A stretch of DNA of 19,684 bases. Source: Desulfurococcales archaeon (GTDB lineage: Archaea; Thermoproteota; Thermoprotei_A; Sulfolobales; Fervidicoccaceae). Position 1 is the first letter of the stretch; every line of letters starts with the position of its first letter. The notes beneath the pieces were generated by a model that saw only the letters and a list, made by a program, of their open reading frames with translations, was not told the DNA's origin and searched no databases. The position numbers and the translations under genes are program-made. Below, piece by piece: positions 1 to 6,869 of the stretch. The stretch lies in contig JALTXS010000041.1 of assembly GCA_027048265.1 (NCBI GenBank), positions 1-19,684 of the forward strand, written 5' to 3'.

Positions 1-824
1 AGCACGTCTATGTAGTCTGCTTGGTCGGGTGGGAAGGTTTTCTTCTGAAGCCTTTCGACGAGCCTCTTGACGGAGGGTAGTGTGGCTAGGTCTACCCTCA
101 GCGACAGCTCCATGGTATCGTTCAGGACGGCGGTCGTCTCGACATGAGCGAGAGCATCCTCTCCCCGATCTCCGGACAAAAGCAGGGCGGCCGCACCGTC
201 TCCGAAGGGGGGGCTGTGTAGTACTCTCAGGGGGGAGGAGACGTAGTCCGACGCCAGAACCTTGTCCACTGTTATCCTGAAGCGTAGCTGGGGGTGTTTC
301 GCGTTGAGCGAGTTCTCGTGCATAAAGACTGGCCATTCTGCGAATAGCTCCTCGCTGACACTATGCCTCTCTAGATAGGCTCTCGCGATTATTGCGAACT
401 GGCTTATGACGTTGGCGCCGTAAATTGCCTCGAACTCCGCGTTTGTCAGCTGGGACAGTGCGGCGTTGTAGTACTCGCTGTTATAGTCAGTTATCTTCTC
501 AACCCCTACGACAAGGACGTTCCTAGCCTCACCTGATTTTATCAGCGACCTGGCAAGGTGCAGGGCCGTAAGACCCCCCGCGCCTCCGTTCTCAACTGTT
601 AGGGTCGTGACATTGAGGAGGGACAGATCCTCAACCAGGAGCGGGGCGAGCAGGTTTTGGGATTGCAGCAGTGGGGCAAAGCTGTTGGATACTATGACTG
701 TGTCCACCTCGCTGAGGCCTACAGTCTCCATTATTGGAACGACCGCTTCGTAGAACTTCTCCTGAAGACCCTTCCCGTAGGCACGCTCCACCTTGGAGAG
801 ACCTATGGCCCTTATGTATACCAT
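1..824 (-). CDS. Thiolase-family protein lacking the nucleophilic Cys (3' end beyond window)
   Basis: The 274 visible codons are an archaeal thiolase of the kind encoded beside HMG-CoA synthase. In that family the enzyme condenses two acetyl-CoA and passes acetoacetyl-CoA to HMG-CoA synthase, in a complex bridged by a DUF35 protein. Visible family signatures are GVEKITD (about residues 107-113), HENS (about 169-172) and GDGAAALLL (about 208-216). The nucleophile loop, where relatives read VEAACASG or VENNCATG, reads TVENGGAGGLTAL (residues 76-88), so Gly81 (codon 582-584) replaces the catalytic Cys. The reading frame is open on both sides. The start is ATG at 824, 13 bases after the HMG-CoA synthase stop, with ribosome site GGAGGTG at 831-837 touching that stop. 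The second Cys and the His of the active site lie outside the window. The fold is sure; ordinary thiolase activity is doubtful. Confidence 0.88.
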   Translation of the reverse strand, partial: MVYIRAIGLSKVERAYGKGLQEKFYEAVVPIMETVGLSEVDTVIVSNSFAPLLQSQNLLAPLLVEDLSLLNVTTLTVENGGAGGLTALHLARSLIKSGEARNVLVVGVEKITDYNSEYYNAALSQLTNAEFEAIYGANVISQFAIIARAYLERHSVSEELFAEWPVFMHENSLNAKHPQLRFRITVDKVLASDYVSSPLRVLHSPPFGDGAAALLLSGDRGEDALAHVETTAVLNDTMELSLRVDLATLPSVKRLVERLQKKTFPPDQADYIDV

Positions 825-837
825 GGTGTCCACCTCC

Positions 838-1902
838 TTACCTTATCTTTAGTATTATCCTGCGGTTCTTTGCATAGACCGCGTAGTCAACGTACTCTTT
901 GTTATCAATATAGTAGCTCAGAGGTGGGGCCCTACTTCTGACCTCCTCCACCTTGTCCGTGACGAGTATACTATAGGCGTCGGAGCCAGCGCCGCTGCCA
1001 AAGGGTGCTACTAGGATCCTGACGCCTGGATCCACTGTGTCCAGCAACTTCGCCAGCCCAAGCAAGGCGCTTGCGTTGTAAGTGTTGCCTATATAAGGAG
1101 TCACGAGGCCGGGAAGTATCTTTTCTCGGGGGAAGCCAAGCTTCTCCCCCACTTTTATGGGGAACCTGCCATTGGGCTGGTGGAATACAGCGTAGTCAAA
1201 ATCGTTGATCGTTAGACCGGTTTTCTCCAGAAGCCCCTTGACCGCGCCTATAATGTGGGCGAAGTAGGCGGGCTCTCCAGTGAAGCCCTCACCGTGGAGG
1301 GGGTATGGGCTGTTGGCTCTGCGCCAGAAGTCTGGGGTGTCCGTGATGTACGTGTACGAGGCCTCAAAGACGGCTGCAGAAGCCTCGCTTGGTCCTATTA
1401 TATATGCTACTGCCCCGCTACTGGCGGTGAACTCTAGGACGTCGCCAGGGTTCGCCTGAGCGGTATCACTGCCTATTGCCAGAGCATAGTTCACCATACC
1501 CGATACCACTAGGCCTATTCCTGACTTCATACCCTCGCTGCCAGCCCTGCACGCGAACTCGAGGTCGCTTGCCATGGTGTCAGGGGTTATTCCCAGAGCT
1601 TGCGCTATAACGGTGGCGCTGGGCTTCACAGCGTAGGGTTTGGACTCGGTGCCAAAGAAGACTGCCTGTATCTCCTTCGGGTCTATGCCAGCTCTTTTTA
1701 TAGCGTTTTTAGCCGCCTCGTACCCCATAGTAAGCGCGTCTTCGTCCAGGTTGTCAACGCTTTTCTCTATAACATTTAGGCCCTTTGGCGTTCCCTCTGG
1801 GAAACCCCACAGTCTTACTATTTCCTCCATCCTGAGCCTAAACTTGGGAACGTAGGCCCCCCACCCAACTATACCTGCCCTGGACTCCGGGTTCACGTTC
1901 AT
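838..1902 (-). CDS. Hydroxymethylglutaryl-CoA synthase, archaeal type
   Basis: Condenses acetyl-CoA with acetoacetyl-CoA to HMG-CoA, the second step of the mevalonate route that feeds archaeal isoprenoid lipids; soluble enzyme. The 354 residues match the archaeal length. Residues 9-24 carry the family opening AGIVGWGAYVPKFRL. The catalytic triad is visible: Glu86 in GTESKPY, Cys118 in EFACRAGSEG and His241 in VFHQPNGRFP. GNTYNAS (272-278) and GSGAGSDAY (302-310) are further family motifs. The ATG at 1902 is preceded by a modest GGAAGTG ribosome site and a TATA box about 55 bases upstream. The gene is first in an operon with the thiolase-like gene. A ketoacyl-ACP synthase III identity is less likely because of GTESKPY and the thiolase neighbour. 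Confidence 0.95.
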   Translation of the reverse strand: MNVNPESRAGIVGWGAYVPKFRLRMEEIVRLWGFPEGTPKGLNVIEKSVDNLDEDALTMGYEAAKNAIKRAGIDPKEIQAVFFGTESKPYAVKPSATVIAQALGITPDTMASDLEFACRAGSEGMKSGIGLVVSGMVNYALAIGSDTAQANPGDVLEFTASSGAVAYIIGPSEASAAVFEASYTYITDTPDFWRRANSPYPLHGEGFTGEPAYFAHIIGAVKGLLEKTGLTINDFDYAVFHQPNGRFPIKVGEKLGFPREKILPGLVTPYIGNTYNASALLGLAKLLDTVDPGVRILVAPFGSGAGSDAYSILVTDKVEEVRSRAPPLSYYIDNKEYVDYAVYAKNRRIILKIR

Positions 1903-1956
1903 ATGGTTTCACTTCCACAGTTTAGTCCTACCGCTTGTTTAATGTAGTATACTGCA

Positions 1957-1968
1957 CGTTATAAATTG
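1957..1968 (-). promoter_or_regulatory. TATA box of the HMG-CoA synthase operon
   Basis: Read on the minus strand, AATTTATAA (1959-1967) sits in a 116-base gap and lies about 57-65 bases before the ATG at 1902. At the usual archaeal spacing this puts the transcript start near 1937, leaving a leader of about 35 nt. Inferred from motif and position only. Confidence 0.5.
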
Positions 1969-2018
1969 TTTAGCAATAGTCTAAAGAGAAAGCGTTATTT
2001 TTAGATATTAGTCGAGTT

Positions 2019-3038
2019 TCAAACCCTCTTTCTGAAGGGAATGCTCCTTACCCCACGTTTCACAAGCTCCTCCCTGACCATCAGGACCCCGCGGACCATG
2101 CTCTCCAGCTTCTTCTTGGCAACATTTCTAGGCTGCAGCTTGAGCCCGCAGTCAGGGTTGATGTAAAGCATCTCCGGCTCGACGTATTTCATGGCCTTTC
2201 TAATGGCGAGAGCAACCTCTTCCGGAGACTCCACACGCCTGTTGTGTACATCGATTACTCCAAATCCAAGCTCCTTTGAAAATCCCTTGAGCTTGTGAAG
2301 GTCATTGAAACCCCTGTTGGCGAACTCTAGTGCAAACTGGCTTATCTCCGTGAACTCGTCTATGTAGGGGAAGAGTAGGTCATAGTTACTGTAACATACG
2401 TGCAGACCTATTTTAGCATCTATGCCCTTTGCGGTCCTGTTTATAAGATCTACCGCCCATTCTACCTCCTCTGGGTGAGTTGTCAAAGCTGGTTCATCTA
2501 TTTGTATGAACTGGGCGCCATGGTCCACTAACGCGTGGAGTTCCTGGTTTATTATGTTGGAGAGCTCTTTTACAAGATCCTCCTTTGACGGGTAGTACTC
2601 GTTGAAGCTCCAGTCCGCTATCGTGTAGGGACCTGTTATGGTTACCTTAACTATAGGCCGGGTGCTGACTTGTCTGAGGAAAAGGTATTCTTCCACAGTC
2701 ATTGGGCCAGGATATTCTAGTTTATCGACAACAGCTGGTTTGTTGAAGTAGTTGTTTCCCCATACTCTCACAGGCCCGTAGAACTTGAAGCCTTTTATCT
2801 GATGGGCGAAGTACTCTACCATCTCGTCCCTTCGCTGCTCGCCATCCGCGGGTATGTCAACTCCTGCCAGCTCTTGTTCCCTGACGATTGTTGTAACAGC
2901 GTCATCGTAGGCCTCTTGAATTGCATCCTCTGATATCCTTCCCATTCTGTAGTATTTTATCATCCTCCGGAGCCACGCCGGTCGGGGGTAGCTGCCAATA
3001 ACGCTTGTTGGGAGCGCGGGGAGTATGTAGTCTACCAT
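2019..3038 (-). CDS. metE: Methionine synthase, cobalamin-independent, C-terminal catalytic half
   Basis: Transfers a methyl group to homocysteine to make methionine. The 339 residues cover only the catalytic barrel of MetE. Zinc ligands are all present: His213 and Cys215 (GLHVCYSNY), Glu238 (LEFANRG) and Cys297 (NPDCGLK). The substrate motif IDEPAL is at 180-185 and the barrel opens with TSVIGSYPRP (11-20). The ATG at 3038 follows ribosome site AGGTGA (3045-3050), whose last three bases are the stop codon of the preceding gene, so translation is probably coupled. Full-length MetE is about 750 residues in one chain; here the two halves are separate genes, as in other crenarchaea. The methyl donor cannot be read from sequence: folate, a modified archaeal pterin or a corrinoid protein are possible. 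Stand-alone 'core' synthases exist, but the adjacent N half argues for a split MetE. Confidence 0.93.
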   Translation of the reverse strand: MVDYILPALPTSVIGSYPRPAWLRRMIKYYRMGRISEDAIQEAYDDAVTTIVREQELAGVDIPADGEQRRDEMVEYFAHQIKGFKFYGPVRVWGNNYFNKPAVVDKLEYPGPMTVEEYLFLRQVSTRPIVKVTITGPYTIADWSFNEYYPSKEDLVKELSNIINQELHALVDHGAQFIQIDEPALTTHPEEVEWAVDLINRTAKGIDAKIGLHVCYSNYDLLFPYIDEFTEISQFALEFANRGFNDLHKLKGFSKELGFGVIDVHNRRVESPEEVALAIRKAMKYVEPEMLYINPDCGLKLQPRNVAKKKLESMVRGVLMVREELVKRGVRSIPFRKRV

Positions 3039-3044
3039 AGTTTA

Positions 3045-4016
3045 TCACCTAGCAAGTTTGTTTTTTATCCTAGCTAGCAAGCGGGTCTTCCTATGAGCTA
3101 CTGTTTCGGGGAGAAACTCGAGTGTGGTGTTACTTGAAATAATAATGGCGTCCACCTTATCCGCGAGCTGTTTGAGAGTTTTGGCAGTTTCCTGCGGGTC
3201 TTCTAGCTTGGTGTTCCGGGCATCAATCACACCAGCTTGGATAACTGACTCACCACCAAGCCAGTCGTCAGGGTTGTCGAGCAGACTGGGGTTTTCCACA
3301 AGGTCCACACCTATTGTGAACCTGCTCGAGAGGGTCTGGAGGGCCTCTAGAGGAGGTTGGTTGAAATACTGGATTATGTGAACGTTTTCCTTACCACCTA
3401 TGAGGTCTCTGTAGACTTCATTCCAGTCTACTATACTCGCCTGAGAAGCGCTCAAGCTAGGCTCGTGAATTTCAATGATCAGTCCTTTTCCTCTCACGTA
3501 CTCTATAAGGGGATTGAGGACGTCCTTTACATAGTCGACCGCAAGCTGGGTATTATCATTGTACTCGCTGGTTTCTATAACTGAGAAGTCTGCGAACGTC
3601 AGTGGGCCGGGTATGGGTAGCCTGAAGCTTTTCCCAGCGAAGAGAGGTTCTCTGGAAAGCAAATTAACTAGTCTTATCCGTTCATCAACAGTGGATGGGT
3701 TTGGTTTTAGTCTTATCTTTCCCCTCACTATGGGGTTTCTCACGAAAAAGTTGTTATCATAAAACCTTACGAGCCAGCCTCTTTTCACTCCCTCTATGTC
3801 CTTTATGAAGGGGTTGAAAATGTCGTCGCAAAGGTACATGCCATCCGTAACATAGTCAAGGTAACGGACCGCTCTTGCCAAGCTTCGTTTGGTTTCTCTA
3901 ACGACCGTCTCCCAAAACTCGTCAACGCCTAGCTTCCCTTTTTCCTTTCTCCTTACGGCATTGGCAAAGCTTCTAGTTCTTGGGAATCCTCCCGTTAAAC
4001 TTGTAAAAGCTTGCAA
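3045..4016 (-). CDS. Methionine synthase, N-terminal half (MetE N-domain-like)
   Basis: The 323 residues resemble the N-terminal barrel of MetE, which in the fused enzyme arose by duplication and helps bind the folate. GGFPRTRSFANAVRRKEKGKL (residues 9-29) matches the MetE opening, PIPGPLTFADF lies near 134-144, and GVIDARN near 258-264 matches the GVVDGRN motif. ISSNTTLEFLP replaces the Ser-Cys-Ser-Leu segment, and no zinc ligand set is visible, so it is probably not catalytic alone. The start is TTG at 4016: upstream in that frame is a TGA at 4023-4025, and GGTGAT (4022-4027) is at good distance. An ATG at 4021-4023 lies in another frame. The gene is first in the operon, 6 bases from the catalytic half, which suggests a two-subunit enzyme. 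Confidence 0.87.
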   Translation of the reverse strand: MQAFTSLTGGFPRTRSFANAVRRKEKGKLGVDEFWETVVRETKRSLARAVRYLDYVTDGMYLCDDIFNPFIKDIEGVKRGWLVRFYDNNFFVRNPIVRGKIRLKPNPSTVDERIRLVNLLSREPLFAGKSFRLPIPGPLTFADFSVIETSEYNDNTQLAVDYVKDVLNPLIEYVRGKGLIIEIHEPSLSASQASIVDWNEVYRDLIGGKENVHIIQYFNQPPLEALQTLSSRFTIGVDLVENPSLLDNPDDWLGGESVIQAGVIDARNTKLEDPQETAKTLKQLADKVDAIIISSNTTLEFLPETVAHRKTRLLARIKNKLAR

Positions 4017-4097
4017 TGCACATCACCAATAGAATCCCAGGAATCCTATGCTGCGGCAATTAGATCCAGCCGCCTTTAGTATCGAATACCCGTAATG

Positions 4098-4112
4098 TTT
4101 TATTAAATAATC
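4098..4112. promoter_or_regulatory. AT-rich TATA element shared by divergent metE and the 206-aa gene
   Basis: The AT-rich stretch TTTTATTAAATAATC lies in the 129-base gap between divergent genes. Plus-strand TTATTAAATA would start transcripts near 4130-4135, just before the ATG at 4146. Minus-strand TTATTTAATAAAA would give a leader of about 60 nt ahead of the TTG at 4016. No clear operator was found here. Confidence 0.45.
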
Positions 4113-4145
4113 TTACTTACCACCTATAAGTGAGGGCGTTCAGTT

Positions 4146-4766
4146 ATGTTTTTTAGGATTGGGAGAAAAAGAGAGATACAGCCAACGAACCCTATACTAG
4201 TCCCTTTTCTGAACGTTTGGTTGAGAAGCAAAGAGAGAGAATGGGGGGCCACTATAGAGAACCACTTCATAGGTCAGCTGGAGCCCAGCGATAGGATACT
4301 CCTTGTGTCGAAAGTCATAAGACCCCCCAGCTCAACTACTCAGTCCCACCAGCGCCTTCCCAGTTATTATAGGAGCGCGGATGACATGATTAATGACCTG
4401 TACAGGTCCTACAAGGCTATAAAACTTGGTGAAAGAACAAGAGAGCTTGTAGTAAGCGATGAGGAGGACTCTCGTCCCTTTTACAGAAAGTATGTTGAAA
4501 GCGAGTTTAGGAGGTTCCTCTTCGGAGGCTTTGGGCAAAAACCTCCCAAACCCGCACCATACAAGATAAAGTTCGACAGGATGCTTATAGACCTTTACGA
4601 AAGAATACTATTCCCACGGGGCGAGAAACCCCTTATTCTTAGGTCGGAGAGCTTTATAGCCTTGTTCGATTTTAGGGAGGGAGAATTTGTTCCTATACAC
4701 GAGGGTTTTGCGAGATATGGGAAAATCCTGACCAGCCTGCTTCGGAAAGGCAGAATTGAATTATAG
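4146..4766 (+). CDS. Unrecognised 206-aa protein
   Basis: I do not recognise this family. The protein is basic, soluble and without signal peptide or membrane segment. It opens with a basic stretch (FFRIGRKRE, residues 2-10), has a predicted strand DRILLVSKVI (49-58) followed by a Ser/Thr-rich loop (62-67), an acidic patch SDEEDS (104-109), a basic helix-like stretch PFYRKYVESEFRRFLF (111-126) and a Pro-rich turn QKPPKPAP (131-138). The C-terminal part (140-206) alternates helix-like and strand-like segments. Codon use resembles its neighbours, which supports a real gene. It is read away from metE and converges with the ABC transporter operon, ending 14 bases from the last gene there, so it is probably transcribed alone. 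ATG at 4146 has GAGGG nine bases upstream. Confidence 0.72.
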   Translation: MFFRIGRKREIQPTNPILVPFLNVWLRSKEREWGATIENHFIGQLEPSDRILLVSKVIRPPSSTTQSHQRLPSYYRSADDMINDLYRSYKAIKLGERTRELVVSDEEDSRPFYRKYVESEFRRFLFGGFGQKPPKPAPYKIKFDRMLIDLYERILFPRGEKPLILRSESFIALFDFREGEFVPIHEGFARYGKILTSLLRKGRIEL

Positions 4767-4780
4767 CTTTGTCTACCTAT

Positions 4781-5875
4781 CTAGCTGAAATGCTCGTAGA
4801 GCCAGCATGATACCACTCTGCCTCTCTCTACGGTAAAGTAGGGTGGTTCTTCGACTCTGCATCTCTCACCCAGTCTCTCTCTGTTTTCGTCATAGGCCAC
4901 GCAGCGGGGGTGAAACCTACATCCTGGCGGTATGTTTGCTGCGTTCGGTATTTCTCCCTTTATGGGAACGTTTCTTATCCTGAGCCTATTCCTAGGGTCG
5001 GGCTCGGGTATAGCAGCCACTAATGCCTTGGTGTAGGGGTGCTTGGGATCTTCTATAACCCTCCTTGCGTCACCTAGTTCGACTATTCTTCCCAGATACA
5101 TGACCGCTATGCGGTCGCAGATGTATCGTGCGACTGCCAGGTCGTGGGTTATGAAGATATACGTGATGCCCTCTCTTTCCTTAAGCATGCCCATGAGTTC
5201 TAGTATTTCCGCCCTGATAGACACGTCAAGCATAGAGACGGGCTCGTCTGCTATTATCAGGCTTGGTTTCAGAATAAGTGCCCTAGCTATGGCCACCCTC
5301 TGTCTTTGCCCTCCGCTTAGCTGGTGTGGATGCCTGTCCACGAAGTCCTCTGGGGGTGTCAGCCTGACCTCCTCTAGCACCCTGTGTATCAAGTCCTCTA
5401 CCTCGTCTCTGGTGAGGTGGAGGTTGTGTATCTTGAGCGGCTCTTCTAGTATGGCACCAATCTTGTAACGTGGGTTCAGGCTACCAAATGGGTCCTGGTA
5501 AATCATCTGTATTTCTCTTCTCAGGGGCTTCATCTTGCTGGGGGGGATGCCGAAAATGTCGACTCTTCCATCATCTCCAACTTTTATTCCCCGCCTGCTC
5601 AGCTCTTCTAATATCTCCTCCCTTGCCTGGAAATAGGCAGACCCCCCACTTATAGGAACGAGGCGGAGTAATGCTTTTCCAGTTGTAGTCTTTCCACACC
5701 CGCTTTCGCCTACTAGGCAGAAGGTCTCGTTCCTCTTCACATTGAAAGAGACGCCGTCAACGGCCCTGACGTACCTGGGGGGCTTCCTTGCTATAAGCTC
5801 GCTTAAACGTCGTCTTATGGGGAACCAGACCCTCAGACCCTCTACCTCCAAGATATTACCGTTTTCCATCGCCAA
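4781..5875 (-). CDS. Opp/Dpp-type ABC transporter ATPase (F subunit)
   Basis: Cytoplasmic ATPase that pairs with the D subunit to power uptake of oligopeptides or oligosaccharides. Over 364 residues: Walker A GESGCGKT (56-63), Q-loop YQDPFGSLNP (126-135), signature LSGGQRQR (186-193), Walker B LIIADEP (206-212) with catalytic Glu211, and His244. The C-terminal OPP extension has Cys319 and Cys325 (GCRFHPRC), Cys339 and Cys357, the set that in some Dpp ATPases binds a 4Fe-4S cluster. About 20 extra residues (near 80-115) separate Walker A from the Q-loop. The TTG at 5875 is preferred over the ATG at 5869 because GGGGGTGA (5882-5889) is better placed; that site contains the stop codon of the D gene. 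Last gene of the transporter operon. Confidence 0.94.
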   Translation of the reverse strand: MAMENGNILEVEGLRVWFPIRRRLSELIARKPPRYVRAVDGVSFNVKRNETFCLVGESGCGKTTTGKALLRLVPISGGSAYFQAREEILEELSRRGIKVGDDGRVDIFGIPPSKMKPLRREIQMIYQDPFGSLNPRYKIGAILEEPLKIHNLHLTRDEVEDLIHRVLEEVRLTPPEDFVDRHPHQLSGGQRQRVAIARALILKPSLIIADEPVSMLDVSIRAEILELMGMLKEREGITYIFITHDLAVARYICDRIAVMYLGRIVELGDARRVIEDPKHPYTKALVAAIPEPDPRNRLRIRNVPIKGEIPNAANIPPGCRFHPRCVAYDENRERLGERCRVEEPPYFTVERGRVVSCWLYEHFS

Positions 5876-5881
5876 TGTTCT

Positions 5882-6859
5882 TCACCCCCGCTTCTTCCAG
5901 GACTCGTCATATAGCCAGCATCTAACGAGGTGTTTCTCACCCGTGTCAACTAGGACGGGTTCTCGGTCTCTGCAAATATCCATGACCTCACTACATCTTG
6001 GATGGAACCTGCATCCCCTGGGCGGGGATATAAGGTCAGGGGGCTCCCCTGGAATGTACTGGAGCTTGTCTATGGGCCCCCTGAGTCTAGGTATGCTCCT
6101 TAGAAGGGCTCTTGTATAAGGGTGTAGGGGGTTGTTGAATATCTGCTCGCTTGTCCCGTACTCAACTATTTGGCCACCGTACATTATAGCGATCTTATCA
6201 GACATCTCGGCGATGACGCTAAGGTCGTGGGTTATTAGTATGAAGCTCAGCTTCTTCTCCCGTTTGAGTTTTTTTAGGAGGTTAAGTATCTGAGCTTGGA
6301 CCACGACGTCGAGTGCAGTAGTTGGCTCGTCAGCTATAACGACTGTGGGCTCCAGTGCGAGCGCCATCGCTATTACAACCCTCTGTTTCATACCACCGCT
6401 AAGCTCATGGGGGTAGCGTTTGGCTATCTCCTCGCTAAGCCCCACCATGGGGAGCAGGCTCTTGGCCTTGTCAAGAGCCTCCTTCTTGCTGAGGCCCGTG
6501 TGGTATATGAAGGGTTCTGCCAGCTGGTAGCCTATTGTGTAGACTGGGTTCAGTGCGTTAATAGCCCCCTGGAATACCATGCTCACTTTTTTCCATAGAA
6601 CCTTTCTCCTAAGCTCTGTGTCGCTTAGACGTGTTACTTCGACACCGTCTATCGTGACTCTCCCTGAGACTATCCTGCCCGGTGGAGGTACCATGCCCAT
6701 TATGCTCCAGGCCAGCGTGCTTTTACCACTGCCACTCTCACCAGCTATTCCGAGTATCTCTTCCTTCTCCAGCTCCAAACTAACGTTTTCCACGGCCCTT
6801 ACGACTCCCCTGAAAGTATAGAAGTTTGTGCTAAGGTTCTCTACCTTGAGCACTGGCAT
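5882..6859 (-). CDS. Opp/Dpp-type ABC transporter ATPase (D subunit)
   Basis: Partner ATPase of the F subunit in the importer. Its 325 residues are normal length and all elements are intact: Walker A GESGSGKS (40-47), Q-loop Gln97 in MVFQGAINALNP, signature LSGGMKQR (153-160), Walker B VVIADEP (173-179) with Glu178, D-loop and His211. The C-terminal OPP region has NPLHPYT (243-249) and GCRFHPRC with Cys283, Cys289, Cys296 and Cys314, again matching a possible Fe-S cluster seen in this family. ATG at 6859 lies 10 bases after the permease C stop, whose TGA is inside the ribosome site GAGGTGA (6870-6876). The gene overlaps the next ribosome site by its own stop codon, so C, D and F are translationally linked. 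Confidence 0.95.
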   Translation of the reverse strand: MPVLKVENLSTNFYTFRGVVRAVENVSLELEKEEILGIAGESGSGKSTLAWSIMGMVPPPGRIVSGRVTIDGVEVTRLSDTELRRKVLWKKVSMVFQGAINALNPVYTIGYQLAEPFIYHTGLSKKEALDKAKSLLPMVGLSEEIAKRYPHELSGGMKQRVVIAMALALEPTVVIADEPTTALDVVVQAQILNLLKKLKREKKLSFILITHDLSVIAEMSDKIAIMYGGQIVEYGTSEQIFNNPLHPYTRALLRSIPRLRGPIDKLQYIPGEPPDLISPPRGCRFHPRCSEVMDICRDREPVLVDTGEKHLVRCWLYDESWKKRG

Positions 6860-6869
6860 TTCCCTGTAT

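Noticed and set aside
2019..3038. Stand-alone 'core' methionine synthase (Mes family)
   Set aside because: A MetE N-domain gene is directly upstream and coupled, so a split MetE is the simpler reading.
5043..5468. 141-codon plus-strand frame opposite ATPase F
   Set aside because: It is a shadow of a well-conserved ATPase sequence, with Ser/Thr-rich composition and no motif.
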